From assembly GCA_039029195.1 (NCBI GenBank), contig JBCCGR010000008.1, forward strand, positions 62,001 through 126,000: DNA of 64,000 bases. The letters run 5' to 3'. Shown here piece by piece: positions 16,027 through 25,688 of the stretch (positions are counted from its first letter, which is position 1; every line of letters starts with the position of its first letter). Both the position numbers and the translations under genes were made by a program. The notes below the pieces were generated by a model that worked only from the letters and a program-made list of their open reading frames with translations, was not told the origin of the DNA and made no database searches. Source of the stretch: JBCCGR01 sp039029195 (GTDB lineage: Bacteria; Pseudomonadota; Alphaproteobacteria; Rhizobiales; Rhizobiaceae).

Positions 16027-17157
16027 TCAACGCGGCTCGGACGCTGGCGTGAGGTGAGATTGACGCAGGCCAATGCGTCTCCCCAGACCCTCAAGTGATC
16101 GCTCAGCCAATACACTTGCCCGCTCAACCCGAGATAGTGCCGGTCCTTCAAGATAGCGCCAGGACAGAATGGCAAGCGGCAGGGTCGTTGCCATGGTCAG
16201 CCCGGTGAGGAGAACCGAATTCATTTCGGGATTGGACGCAAAATAGCATTGCGCCACTGGCCAGTGCATTATGTAGGTGCCGTAGGAATAATCGCCGAAC
16301 CGATTGTAGCGGCGCAGGACCGACCAGGGCAAAAAGGCGATGAAGAAGAAAGAATAGCTCGCTGCCACAATTGAGCAGAATTCGAAAATTGCGAATGGGC
16401 GCACGAGCCAGACAACGCTCCATAAAGCAATCAGCATGCTCCAATGGTGTGGAACATGGGCGCGATAAGTCCAGAACGCAGCGCCAATTACAAAGCTGAT
16501 CCCGAAATGGAATATGTGATCAAAGAAATCACCATTGGCCCGGATGTCGCTCGCTAGCGTTCCGAAGAAGTAGGCTGCAATTGAAATCAGCAAGAATGCG
16601 CCAAAGCGGTTTTTCCCGTTCAGCAGTCCAAGCAGAAACACACAGCACAGTGCGATGTAGAGGACGATCTCATAGCGCAAGGTCCAGATCGGCATGTTGA
16701 TCGCGGCTGGCACGGTGCCTGTGCCGAACACGCCCGGCAGGGTGGCGGAACTGTCGAACACCACAGCCATTCGAAAGGGAACTTCCCAAACACGCAGGTC
16801 GGCGAAATAGTCCCCCAGTGACAGTGTGGTCATTGCCGGACCGACCACGAACATCAGTAAAGCGCTAACAAGAAGCAGGCCGGGGATCATGCGCAGCAGA
16901 CGCGCAACCCAGTAACGTACGAGGTTCTGGTTCTTCACCAAACTGGCCGTCAGCAAAAACCCGCTGAACGCGAAAAACAGATCGAGCGCAAGGTCTGCTG
17001 CCGTGCGGGACCAACCGGTCATGTTGTCGACCGTGGTCTCGGCGCTGGACCCGATCGTCAGCATGCAATGCGCGGCGACCACGCAGAGTGCCGCCACGAT
17101 GCGCAGCAGATTAAAGTTGTTGTCATGACCTCGAGCGAGATCACCAAAAGTCTTCAC
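16027..17157 (-). CDS. Acyltransferase 3 family membrane protein
   Basis: 376 residues with about ten membrane helices. N-terminal NNFNLLRIVAALCVVAAHCML contains the conserved Arg and His of the family (R near 20, H near 29), followed by FFAFSGFLLTAS near 65. Members O-acetylate or O-succinylate surface polysaccharides or lipids using acyl-CoA. The acceptor cannot be deduced; no polysaccharide cluster is close. Start ATG at 17157. The C-terminal tail after the last helix is Arg-rich and cytoplasmic. Confidence 0.88.
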   Translation of the reverse strand: MKTFGDLARGHDNNFNLLRIVAALCVVAAHCMLTIGSSAETTVDNMTGWSRTAADLALDLFFAFSGFLLTASLVKNQNLVRYWVARLLRMIPGLLLVSALLMFVVGPAMTTLSLGDYFADLRVWEVPFRMAVVFDSSATLPGVFGTGTVPAAINMPIWTLRYEIVLYIALCCVFLLGLLNGKNRFGAFLLISIAAYFFGTLASDIRANGDFFDHIFHFGISFVIGAAFWTYRAHVPHHWSMLIALWSVVWLVRPFAIFEFCSIVAASYSFFFIAFLPWSVLRRYNRFGDYSYGTYIMHWPVAQCYFASNPEMNSVLLTGLTMATTLPLAILSWRYLEGPALSRVERASVLAERSLEGLGRRIGLRQSHLTPASEPR

Positions 17158-17338
17158 GTCTACCCCCTGATTTGGACGGAAAACCTGCGCCGAGGTTTTT
17201 AGTCGCGCCCCAATCTACCTCACATTCATGTGTTTCGGGCGTTAACCTCGCATTTACCTTATCGGGTAGGGTTAAGCGTTGAGGCGTGCCGCAGAACGAA
17301 CTTAAATCGAGTGGTTGCGGAAGCCGGGATTGTGAGGC

Positions 17339-18214
17339 ATGGCTGCGGTATCACTTACCCATCAGGATCCGGCGAAAATGAACGGCCTCTTGTTGTCCGC
17401 CCTGCCCTTTCCGCAGATTGACCCTGTCATGTTGCAGATCGGCCCGCTGGCCATTCACTGGTACGGAATGGCCTATGTCGTCGGCATTCTTTTTGGCCTG
17501 TGGTACGCAAAATGGCTCGTGGCAAGTCCCGGCCTCTGGGCTGATAACAAGCCACCGCTGACCGCGCGGGATCTGGACGATCTTCTGATCTGGATGGCGC
17601 TGGGCATCGTTCTGGGCGGACGTGTGGGCTATGTGCTGTTTTACGACTTCAGCCGATTTCTGCAGTCACCGGCTGAGATCTTCGCAATCTGGAATGGGGG
17701 CATGTCATTCCATGGCGGTGTGGTCGGCAGCCTGATTGTCATGATCCTGTTCGCACGACGGCGCAGCATTTCCGTTTTCAGCTTGTTCGATCTTATCACC
17801 GTTGCAAGCTGTATGGGACTATTGTTCGGAAGACTTGCAAACTTCATCAATGCGGAACTCTGGGGACGGGTCACAGATGTGTCATGGGCATTTGTTTTTC
17901 CCAATGCAGGCCCGCTTCCGCGGCATCCAAGCCAGCTCTATGAAGCAGCGCTGGAAGGTCTGCTACTCTTCATCATCCTCAATGTTCTGATCTTTGGCTG
18001 GAGGCGGTTGAAGCTTCCAGGCTTCATAGCCGGATGCTGGATTGCGCTCTACGGGCTCGCTCGCATCTTAGTCGAGTTCTTCCGCGAACCAGATGCCCAT
18101 CTTGGCTATCTGGCCGGTGGCTGGCTGACCATGGGCATGATCCTGTCCCTACCCATGATCCTGATTGGCCTGTGGTCCATTCAGCGCTCGCGCAGACATG
18201 TCGCCAAAGCCTGA
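17339..18214 (+). CDS. lgt: Prolipoprotein diacylglyceryl transferase
   Basis: 291 residues, inner-membrane enzyme that moves diacylglycerol from phosphatidylglycerol to the lipobox Cys of prelipoproteins. Conserved signatures: AIHWYGMAYVVG near 37, GGMSFHGGVVGSL near 120, and the Lgt motif GRLANFINAELWGRVTD near 162 followed by HPSQLYEAALEG near 198. About seven helices. An alternative ATG lies at 17378 (MNGLLLSA); both have modest ribosome sites. Overlaps the next gene by 17 bases, so the pair is coupled. Confidence 0.93.
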   Translation: MAAVSLTHQDPAKMNGLLLSALPFPQIDPVMLQIGPLAIHWYGMAYVVGILFGLWYAKWLVASPGLWADNKPPLTARDLDDLLIWMALGIVLGGRVGYVLFYDFSRFLQSPAEIFAIWNGGMSFHGGVVGSLIVMILFARRRSISVFSLFDLITVASCMGLLFGRLANFINAELWGRVTDVSWAFVFPNAGPLPRHPSQLYEAALEGLLLFIILNVLIFGWRRLKLPGFIAGCWIALYGLARILVEFFREPDAHLGYLAGGWLTMGMILSLPMILIGLWSIQRSRRHVAKA

Positions 18215-19280
18215 TCTGAAATCGATCATCATTGAGCAGATTTTGCTCGATGGGCCGCTGAGCATTGCAGACTATATGCGGTTATGCCTCACCCACCCGA
18301 CACTGGGATACTACACTACGCGCGAACCGTTTGGCGTGAGTGGTGACTTCATTACGGCGCCGGAAGTCAGCCAGATGTTTGGCGAATTGATCGGCATCTG
18401 GTGCCTGGACCAATGGCAAAAACTCGGCGAACCCAATCGCATACAACTTGTGGAATTGGGGCCGGGACGCGGAACGCTGATAAACGACCTGCTGCGCTCG
18501 GCGAAAGTCCGCCCTGCCTTCTTTGATGCCATCGAACTGCATCTGGTCGAGGTCAGCCCAAGACTTCAGGACATCCAAGCACAGACCCTTGAGGCGTCGG
18601 GAAAGAGGCCAGGCTTTGCGAGGGGTTTTTCGGACATCGGCGATGGCCCAATGCTGATCGTTGGCAATGAGTTTCTGGATGCCCTCCCCTTTCAGCAATT
18701 CATCAAGACACCAACCGGCTGGCTGGAGCGTGTGGTGGGCACCGCCGATGGCGAATTGCGTTTCCAGACAGGAACCGCCACTGCCTCGATTTCCGACATG
18801 GCCATTGCAAACAACGTTCCCGAGGGAACCATTGTGGAAATTTCACCGGCCCGTACGACGATGATCGAGCAAATTGTCGAGCGCCTTTCCAAGTCAGGCG
18901 GCAGCGCCATTCTGATTGACTATGGCTGTAACAGGCCCGGCACTGGAGACACGTTTCAGGCGCTTTACAAGCAAAAACCAGCACATCCTCTCGAGCGTTC
19001 AGGCGAACAGGATCTGACCAATCATGTCGACTTTTGCAGCCTCATTGAAACCGCAAAAAAGTGCGGCTGCAAAAGCCGACTGAAGACGCAGCGCGAATTT
19101 CTGCTGGAATACGGCCTATTGGAACGCGCGGGGGCGCTTGGTGCGAACGCATCACCGAACACCCAAAACGACATTCGTGCCGCCGTTGAGCGATTGGCGG
19201 GGCCATCGGAAATGGGAGACTTGTTCAAAGTGCTTGAGATACGCTCAGATCGGGGTGCATTTGATCAGGAAACCGTTTGA
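18198..19280 (+). CDS. Class I SAM-dependent methyltransferase, MidA/NDUFAF7 family
   Basis: 360 residues from the ATG at 18198; the frame is open from 18165, but the internal start keeps a normal overlap with lgt. Features: IADYMRLCLTHPTLGYYT near the start, the SAM-binding loop VELGPGRGTL near 85, HLVEVSPRLQ, and GNEFLDALPFQQF near 155. The mitochondrial homologue NDUFAF7/MidA methylates an arginine in a complex I subunit during assembly; the bacterial substrate is not established. Conserved neighbour of lgt and pgeF in alphaproteobacteria as I recall. Confidence 0.88.
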   Translation: MSPKPDLKSIIIEQILLDGPLSIADYMRLCLTHPTLGYYTTREPFGVSGDFITAPEVSQMFGELIGIWCLDQWQKLGEPNRIQLVELGPGRGTLINDLLRSAKVRPAFFDAIELHLVEVSPRLQDIQAQTLEASGKRPGFARGFSDIGDGPMLIVGNEFLDALPFQQFIKTPTGWLERVVGTADGELRFQTGTATASISDMAIANNVPEGTIVEISPARTTMIEQIVERLSKSGGSAILIDYGCNRPGTGDTFQALYKQKPAHPLERSGEQDLTNHVDFCSLIETAKKCGCKSRLKTQREFLLEYGLLERAGALGANASPNTQNDIRAAVERLAGPSEMGDLFKVLEIRSDRGAFDQETV

Positions 19281-19342
19281 CAATTGGCACCATTTCAAAA
19301 AGTTTTGCGATTTGAAACATGCTTTGAATTCGTGTCAGCCCT

Positions 19343-20131
19343 ATGAGCCTTTCCCCCGTTCAACATGCCGCACTCGGCGGCTCTGCTTCGGACGTGAAGC
19401 ATGGATTTTTCACTCGAAAGGGCGGGGTTTCCACCGGCGACTATACATCGCTAAATGTGGGTCTGGGTTCCGATGACGACCAGACCGCTATTGCCGAAAA
19501 CCGACGGCGGATTGCGTCATTTGTTGGCGCTGCACCGGAAAATCTGGTGGCACCATGGCAATATCATTCCGCCGATGTGGTGGTGGCCACCGGCCCATGG
19601 AATGGCGATCGCCCCAAAGCAGATGCGGTGGTTACCAATGTTCCGGGTGTTGCAGCTTCTGTGGTGACGGCGGATTGTGGGCCGGTGCTCTTTCACGACG
19701 ACAAACATAGCGTGATCGGCGCGGCACACGCGGGCTGGCGAGGGGCGTTTGGCGGCGTTCTGGAGAACACAATTGCTGCCATGGAGGGCCTCGGGGCCGA
19801 CCGCGCGAACATCACAGCGGTTCTGGGGCCGACCATCTCACAGAAGAACTATGAGGTTGGGCCGGAGTTTCACGCCGATTTTCTGAGCCGCAATGCTGAC
19901 AACGAAAAATACTTCAAGCCATCGGAGCGACCGGACCATTTCATGTTCGACCTTCCAGGGTTCATTTCGGATTTTTTAAGCGTTTCAGGCGTCGAAGCGC
20001 ACTGGACCGGACACTGTACCTACGCACTGGAGGATGACTTCTTCTCCTATCGCAGAGCGACACATCGATCAGAAAACAGCTATGGTCGGCAGCTTTCTTC
20101 GATCTGCATGACCGACAATCAGGGGCTTTGA
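19343..20131 (+). CDS. pgeF: Peptidoglycan editing factor / purine nucleoside phosphorylase (multicopper polyphenol oxidase family)
   Basis: 262 residues of the YfiH/PgeF (DUF152) family. Zinc ligands are in place: HSADV near 74, VVTADCGPVLF with the Cys near 110, and GAAHAGWRGAFGG with the His near 128. N-terminal HGFFTRKGGVSTGDYTSLNVG is typical. Reported activities are adenosine deaminase/phosphorylase and removal of L-Ser from cell-wall precursors (PgeF). It starts 62 bases after the methyltransferase and ends 1 base before the M24 gene, so lgt-midA-pgeF-M24 look like one operon. Confidence 0.9.
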   Translation: MSLSPVQHAALGGSASDVKHGFFTRKGGVSTGDYTSLNVGLGSDDDQTAIAENRRRIASFVGAAPENLVAPWQYHSADVVVATGPWNGDRPKADAVVTNVPGVAASVVTADCGPVLFHDDKHSVIGAAHAGWRGAFGGVLENTIAAMEGLGADRANITAVLGPTISQKNYEVGPEFHADFLSRNADNEKYFKPSERPDHFMFDLPGFISDFLSVSGVEAHWTGHCTYALEDDFFSYRRATHRSENSYGRQLSSICMTDNQGL

Positions 20132-20132
20132 G

Positions 20133-21281
20133 ATGCTTCACTTTGAACAATCAGAATTTGAGGCCCGGATGGCCCGGTTGCAGACTGCGATGCAAAATGA
20201 GGGGCTGGACGGAATGCTGCTCTTTGCGCAGGAGAGCATGTTTTGGCTCACCGGTTATGACACGTTCGGATATTGCTTTTTTCAAGGCATGATCGTGCGC
20301 GCTGACGGCAGGTTTGCGTTGCTGACGCGGTCCGCCGATCTGCGTCAGGCACGACTGACATCCATCATTAATGATATTCGCGTCTGGAAAGACGGATCGG
20401 ACGCGACGCCGGCCATCGAGCTTTGCGATCTGGCGAAAGAGCTTGGCCTCGCCGGGAAAAGGCTTGGGGTCGAATACAACACCGTTGGGCTAACAGCCTG
20501 GAACGGCAAGGCGGTGGATGCCGCTTTTGAAGGCGTTGCGACGCTGGTCGATGCCACGGCTTTGGTTCCCAATCTGCGGACCCGCAAGAGTGATGCGGAA
20601 CTTGTCCATGTTCGCAAGGCCTCTGAACTTGGTGACGATGGTTTTGCAGCAGCACTTGATATAATTGGCCCAGGTGCAGACGAGGGCGAAATTCTGGCCG
20701 CCTTGCAGGGAACAATCTTCGCCGGTGGCGGAGACTATGCGGGCAATGAATTCATCATAGGCTCGGCGGAAGAAGCCCTGTTGTGCCGGTACAAATCTGG
20801 CCGCCGGAAACTTGATGACAATGATCAACTGACCCTTGAGTGGGCAGGCGCCTTTGCCCGCTATCATTCAGCAATGATGCAGACGGTGGTGATTGGCGCA
20901 ATATCGGATCATCACAAGCGTCTTTTTGATGCGGCATCTGCCGCCCTTACTGGTGTGGAAACGGCGATGGTGATTGGTAACAGTTTCGGCGATGTCTTCG
21001 CAGCACATGCGGATGCGCTTGATCAGCTGGGTCTTTCACAGCACCGGCTCAATGCCTGCGGATACAATCTTGGTGGCAGCTTTACGCCCTGCTGGATGGA
21101 TTTTCCGATGTTTTATGAAAACAATCCGGCGATCATTGAACAGAACATGGTGCTGTTTGCCCATATGATCATCATGGACAGCGACACCAACACCGCGATG
21201 ACCCTCGGACGGACCTACATCACGACAGATGAAGGCCCGGAAAGGCTCTCCAGATTTGGGCATGAACTAATGGCCCGGTAA
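20133..21281 (+). CDS. M24 family protein with degenerate metal site (creatinase/ectoine-hydrolase-like)
   Basis: 382 residues: creatinase N-terminal domain (about 1-135) and pita-bread M24 domain (about 145-380). The usual five metal ligands (D, D, H, E, E) are not seen. LTLEWAGAFARYHSAMMQT has Glu at the first Asp position and Ala at the second, CGYNLGG has Tyr for the ligand His, and the segments VLFAHMIIMD and MTLGRTYI lack both Glu. Metal-free members of the fold include creatinase and DoeA ectoine hydrolase, so this is probably not an aminopeptidase despite its family. It abuts pgeF. Substrate unknown. Confidence 0.78.
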   Translation: MLHFEQSEFEARMARLQTAMQNEGLDGMLLFAQESMFWLTGYDTFGYCFFQGMIVRADGRFALLTRSADLRQARLTSIINDIRVWKDGSDATPAIELCDLAKELGLAGKRLGVEYNTVGLTAWNGKAVDAAFEGVATLVDATALVPNLRTRKSDAELVHVRKASELGDDGFAAALDIIGPGADEGEILAALQGTIFAGGGDYAGNEFIIGSAEEALLCRYKSGRRKLDDNDQLTLEWAGAFARYHSAMMQTVVIGAISDHHKRLFDAASAALTGVETAMVIGNSFGDVFAAHADALDQLGLSQHRLNACGYNLGGSFTPCWMDFPMFYENNPAIIEQNMVLFAHMIIMDSDTNTAMTLGRTYITTDEGPERLSRFGHELMAR

Positions 21282-21413
21282 TCAAGGACGGGAACAGGAA
21301 CGCGATCACGAACTTAAGCTTCCGATGCATCGTGACTGGCCAAACAAAGCCTTCATTGGTATGAGGCATGTTCGGGTCGGCCTTGGAAAACGTGAATTCG
21401 GAGAATTGTAGAC

Positions 21414-22052
21414 GTGCCGAATAATTCAGCTTCGCCGTTCCCTTCCCACTATCGATCGCTGCTGTGCGCTTGTGTCTTGTTGCTTGGCGTCGCTGGCTGC
21501 ACCAGCGCCAACCAGCAATCCCTTGGTGTTGGCACATCTGTGCAACCTGCGGCACAACCGGTGGACACTGAAGCCACGCCACAGGATGCGACGGTTACAG
21601 CGCTTGCCAGCCCAGCGACGGAAAATCCGGCCATTGCGGCAGCAACACCGTCCGATGCTGTGAATCCGCAGGCTCCAACAGCAAACACCATCGCGAATGT
21701 TCAGTTCTTGCCGGTGACGGGCGCACCGGCTTCGAAGGTGAACCAGCTTGCCCGGTCTATCTCGGGTAAAGCGCGGAGTAACAATCTGGGCATTGTGACG
21801 AGCTCAACTGGCGCAAAATATCGCATCCAGGGGTATTTCTCAGCGTTGAATGCTGGCACCAACACCACGGTGACTTTTTATTGGGACGTGCTCGACGCGT
21901 CAGGGCGCAGGCTCTATCGGATCAACGGATTTGAGAAGATTTCCGGCGTTTCCACAGACCCATGGGCACGGGTGAATGCCTCGGCGTTGGATCGCATCGC
22001 CCAACGCACCGTGAACGATCTGAGTGCCTGGATCCGCCGCAAACGCGGATAG
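21414..22052 (+). CDS. Putative lipoprotein, unknown function
   Basis: 212 residues starting at GTG. A signal sequence ends in the lipobox VAGC with the lipidated Cys near residue 29, followed by a low-complexity Ala/Pro/Thr-rich linker (about 30-95) and a compact C-terminal domain (about 98-210) that contains KYRIQGYFSALNAGTNTTVTFYWDVLDASGRRLYR. That domain resembles periplasmic lipoproteins of alphaproteobacteria that I cannot name. Ser/Thr after the Cys (position +2) suggests outer-membrane sorting. Located 132 bases after the M24 gene. A 7-bp CGGTTTT/AAAACCG hairpin lies downstream at 22089-22108. Confidence 0.72.
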   Translation: MPNNSASPFPSHYRSLLCACVLLLGVAGCTSANQQSLGVGTSVQPAAQPVDTEATPQDATVTALASPATENPAIAAATPSDAVNPQAPTANTIANVQFLPVTGAPASKVNQLARSISGKARSNNLGIVTSSTGAKYRIQGYFSALNAGTNTTVTFYWDVLDASGRRLYRINGFEKISGVSTDPWARVNASALDRIAQRTVNDLSAWIRRKRG

Positions 22053-22195
22053 TACAGCTTTTAGCCATAAAAAAGTAACGCACGCAGACGGTTTTTGGTT
22101 GAAAACCGCAATAGGCGGCAATGAGTGTTTGCGCCGCGCGGGCGGATTGGTAAATAGCTGGCGCATAGCGCTTCTGCCATCTCAGGCCCGGACCC

Positions 22196-23128
22196 ATGAA
22201 ACTATTCGCTGGCAACTCCAACAAGACGATTGCCGGTCAGATTGCTGACTACCTCCAGATACCGCTTGGTCAGTCGAACGTCCGGCGATTTGCCGATCAG
22301 GAAATCTTCGTCGAAATTCTGGAAAATGTGCGCGGCGAAGATGTCTTCGTCCTCCAGTCCACATCGTTCCCGGCGAACGACAATCTTATGGAACTGCTGA
22401 TCATGATCGACGCGCTGCGTCGATCATCCGCCCGACGCATTACAGCGGTTCTGCCCTATTTCGGATATGCGAGACAGGACCGAAAGCCAGGTCCGCGCAC
22501 ACCAATTTCAGCCAAACTTGTCGCCAATCTCATCACTGAGGCCGGGGCAAATCGGGTTCTGACGCTTGATCTCCACGCCGGTCAGATTCAAGGGTTTTTC
22601 GACATTCCCACGGACAATCTGTTCGCCATTCCGGAAATGTCACGCGATGCCAAGGCGAACTACGATCGCAGCAACCTCATGGTGGTCTCGCCAGACGTTG
22701 GGGGCGTGGTTCGCGCGCGGCTGCTCGCCAAGAGGCTGGATGCGCCGCTCGCCATCGTCGACAAGCGCCGCGACAAACCTGGCGAGTCTCAGGTCATGAA
22801 CGTGATTGGTGATGTCTCCGGTTGGGATTGCCTGCTGGTCGATGACATTATCGATTCCGGTGGAACGCTCTGCAACGCGGCGGATGCCCTACTCAACGAC
22901 GGAGCGACCAGCGTCACCGCCTACATCACCCACGGTGTGCTTTCCGGCGGTGCGGTTGCCCGCATCACGGCATCGCGGCTGCGCGAACTGGTCATCACCA
23001 ACTCGATTGAACCCACAGAGGCTGTGACCCTTGCCCACAACATTCGGGTGATTTCGATTGCCGAACTCATTGGTGAAGCGATCAAGCGCACGTCCGATGA
23101 ACAGTCGGTTTCGAGCCTTTTCGACTGA
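22196..23128 (+). CDS. prs: Ribose-phosphate pyrophosphokinase
   Basis: 310 residues; makes PRPP from ribose-5-phosphate and ATP for purine, pyrimidine, His, Trp and NAD synthesis. Seen: NVRGEDVFVLQST near 45, LPYFGYARQDRKPGPRTPISAKLVAN near 93, DLHAGQIQGFF near 128, and the PRPP-binding loop LLVDDIIDSGGTL near 219. Full length class I enzyme. Its stop codon lies directly against the stop of the convergent GGDEF/EAL gene with no spacer, which leaves no room for a terminator outside the coding sequence. Confidence 0.95.
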   Translation: MKLFAGNSNKTIAGQIADYLQIPLGQSNVRRFADQEIFVEILENVRGEDVFVLQSTSFPANDNLMELLIMIDALRRSSARRITAVLPYFGYARQDRKPGPRTPISAKLVANLITEAGANRVLTLDLHAGQIQGFFDIPTDNLFAIPEMSRDAKANYDRSNLMVVSPDVGGVVRARLLAKRLDAPLAIVDKRRDKPGESQVMNVIGDVSGWDCLLVDDIIDSGGTLCNAADALLNDGATSVTAYITHGVLSGGAVARITASRLRELVITNSIEPTEAVTLAHNIRVISIAELIGEAIKRTSDEQSVSSLFD

Positions 23129-25384
23129 TCACGCAGAAACGGCTTGAAGGTCCTGATCCGTAACACTTTGCTGTGCAGACGCCCCACGGGTTGCGGCCAC
23201 CAGTGTTTCGAAGGCTGAGATGGGTATTGCGGTGCCAAAAAGGTAACCTTGCATAACCGGGCAGCCTTCATCCGACAGGAACTGTCTTTGCGCTTCCGTT
23301 TCCACCCATTCAGCCACGGTGGTGATGCCAAGACTTTCCGCCATGGCGATGATCGTTCGCACAATTGCGCGATCACTTTCGTTGGCTTCAATGTCACGCA
23401 CGAAACTGCCGTCGATTTTCAGTTCGTCGAATGGCAGGCCTTTCAACTGCGCCAATGAAGAATAGCCAGTACCGAAATCATCGAGAGAAAATCCGACACC
23501 CTCCTGCTTCAGATGCATCATCTTTTCAGCCGTGCCGCCATTGTCATCTGCCATCACGTGTTCCGTGAGTTCAATAACAAGCTGTTCGGGATTGATGTTG
23601 AGCGTGCGGATATCTTCAAGCAATCGAGGAACGAAGTTCTGCTGATTGAATTGCCTTGGTGAGATGTTTACCGAGAGTTTCACGTCGCAAAGGTGTGGGA
23701 TCCTGCGCCACTTTGACAACACACTCAGACTGCGCCGCAATACCCAATCATTGACCTTCAGGATCAGGCCCGATTTTTCAGCTATCGGGATGAAACGGGC
23801 GGGTGAGATTGGCCCATGGTCCGGATGGTGCCAACGCAGCAGTGCTTCTGCGCCGACGATGCGACCGTCCTGATCCACCTGTTTCTGGAAGTGAAGATCG
23901 AGATGATCGTGCTGGACCGCGTCGCGCAGTGCGGATGACAGGGTCAGTTCTTCCTCAAGTGGTTCCTGCATCGCCGCATTGTAGAACCGTACCGTGTTCC
24001 GACCCTGCGCCTTTGCCACATACATGGCTGAGTCGGCTTGCTGCAAAAGCTCATCGACGCTTTGCTCCTTCCCCTTGAACAGCACGGAGCCGATGCTGGG
24101 AGAAGTGTGGAACGTGCTGCCGGACAAGGCAAACGGCTGATCAATTGCCGCGCGGAACCGTTCCGCAAGAGATTCCGCAAGGCGCTGGGCCGCATCCGGC
24201 TTTTGTCCGAGGTCTTTGAGAACGATGACAAATTCGTCTCCTCCAAACCTGCTGACAAGATCGCCTTCGCGCACGCTCTCCTTCAACCGCTCAGCCACCG
24301 CAGACAATAATTCATCACCCACTGCGTGGCCTTTGCTGTCGTTGAGGGATTTGAAGTTATCAAGATCAAGGAACAAAAGAGCGCCGTGGGTTTCACCGAC
24401 ACAGGACTTAGCAAGCGTGTGTTCAAGCTCTTCCAGCAGTTTCCGGCGATTGGGCAGCGATGTGAGCGGGTCGTAGAACGCCAGATTGGCGATCTTGTCT
24501 TCGGACCGTTTGCGCTCGGTGATGTCGGTGACAAATCCGTGCCAGATGCATGAGCCATCCGGCTCGATTTCCGGCGTTCCATTCACGGACAGCCAGCGTT
24601 TTGAGCCGTTCCTGCGAACAATCCTGAACTCGCTGTGCCAGGTGGTCTGGTTGCGGGCAGAATCAATTGCAGACTTCAAATAGGCCGAATAGTCGTCAGG
24701 ATGAATCATGCGAAACAGGCAGGAAGAATCCGCCTGCACGTCTTCGGGCAATCCACCGAACAGCTCCGACACACCCTGGCTGAGGTAGGGGGACGTGAAT
24801 GTTCCGTCTGAGCCCCATTTGACCTGGAACAGCCCGCCAGGGACCTGCTCGGAAAACCGGGTGAAGCGTTCTTCAATTTCAAGACGCCGAACCGTGTCGG
24901 TTACCTCGCGCACTGATCCCTGATAGAATAGCGGTCTTCCCTTTTTATCCCGGATCAAGCGGGCATTTTCCGTGATCCAGATGCGTTCACGGGTCTTGTG
25001 TCGGTAAATCTCGGAGACGAAGTCTTCAACAACGCCGTCTCGCTTCAAAATGTCCTTGAATTCCTGTCGGCGGTTCGGATCAACATACCATTCCACGGCA
25101 ATGTCTTCGACGGCACTCAGCAGTTCGGCTTCCGTGTCGTAACCGTTTAGTTTGACCAGCGCAGGGTTGGCGCAAATCTGACGACCATCAAGAGAGGAGC
25201 GGTAAACGCCATCGGCAAAGTGTTTTGTCATATATTTGAAGCGGCGGTTTGACCAAAAGCCGATGCGATGAAAGTGCATCGCAGCCAAGGTCCACAATGC
25301 GCCCGTAACAACGAAGCACACTGCAAATCCGGCCCAGAAATTTGGCCAATCCAACGTCACAGGAACCCCACTCACTGCACCCAT
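23129..25384 (-). CDS. Membrane-anchored PAS-GGDEF-EAL cyclic-di-GMP protein
   Basis: 751 residues: one membrane helix (about 14-35), PAS/PAC unit 1 (about 48-175), PAS/PAC unit 2 (about 180-300), GGDEF domain (about 310-470) and EAL domain (about 485-735). The cyclase motif SRFGGDEF is intact and has an RxxD inhibitory site (REGD) five residues before it. The EAL domain has GAEALLRW, VNISPRQF, IELTEHV, SLDDFGTGYSSL, ELKIDGSFV and EWVETEAQ, so it should also hydrolyse c-di-GMP. Both activities look possible; which dominates cannot be told. It lies on the opposite strand between prs and rplY, an accessory position in an otherwise core block. Confidence 0.92.
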   Translation of the reverse strand: MGAVSGVPVTLDWPNFWAGFAVCFVVTGALWTLAAMHFHRIGFWSNRRFKYMTKHFADGVYRSSLDGRQICANPALVKLNGYDTEAELLSAVEDIAVEWYVDPNRRQEFKDILKRDGVVEDFVSEIYRHKTRERIWITENARLIRDKKGRPLFYQGSVREVTDTVRRLEIEERFTRFSEQVPGGLFQVKWGSDGTFTSPYLSQGVSELFGGLPEDVQADSSCLFRMIHPDDYSAYLKSAIDSARNQTTWHSEFRIVRRNGSKRWLSVNGTPEIEPDGSCIWHGFVTDITERKRSEDKIANLAFYDPLTSLPNRRKLLEELEHTLAKSCVGETHGALLFLDLDNFKSLNDSKGHAVGDELLSAVAERLKESVREGDLVSRFGGDEFVIVLKDLGQKPDAAQRLAESLAERFRAAIDQPFALSGSTFHTSPSIGSVLFKGKEQSVDELLQQADSAMYVAKAQGRNTVRFYNAAMQEPLEEELTLSSALRDAVQHDHLDLHFQKQVDQDGRIVGAEALLRWHHPDHGPISPARFIPIAEKSGLILKVNDWVLRRSLSVLSKWRRIPHLCDVKLSVNISPRQFNQQNFVPRLLEDIRTLNINPEQLVIELTEHVMADDNGGTAEKMMHLKQEGVGFSLDDFGTGYSSLAQLKGLPFDELKIDGSFVRDIEANESDRAIVRTIIAMAESLGITTVAEWVETEAQRQFLSDEGCPVMQGYLFGTAIPISAFETLVAATRGASAQQSVTDQDLQAVSA

Positions 25385-25688
25385 CCCGTTGTTCTGCCTA
25401 GTTCAATTTACTTTTAGCACGGTTAACGTCTAAGTTCTCGAGCAACAGACCTGCGGTTGTAGTTAACCTTGCCTGAAACAGACCGTATATATTTTAGTTT
25501 GTGAGAGTGACCAGGCTTGGTCTCGCGTCTTGCTCTTGGCAAATGACTGGTCTATAGACCGCCGCAACGCGTCGACACCCCTGGAGGGAACGCGGGTTGC
25601 CGGGCATGGCGGACATGCTCTGCAAGTTTGACGGTCAGGATCGATTGATCTGATCGGGCAACACCTCACCATACACGCTTAGGAGAAC
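25385..25688. other. Divergent intergenic region upstream of rplY (about 304 bases)
   Basis: Holds the promoters of the GGDEF/EAL gene (minus strand) and of rplY (plus strand). A possible rplY promoter is TTGCTC at 25532-25537 and TATAGA at 25555-25560 with 17 bases between, which is a modest match. The long leader after it (about 120 bases) contains several short GC-rich inverted repeats that could fold. No ORF or RNA gene is convincing. Confidence 0.4.

Noticed and set aside
22089..22108. CGGTTTT/AAAACCG hairpin after the lipoprotein gene
   Set aside because: Perfect seven-bp stem but mostly A/T and not followed by a T-run; termination is not supported.
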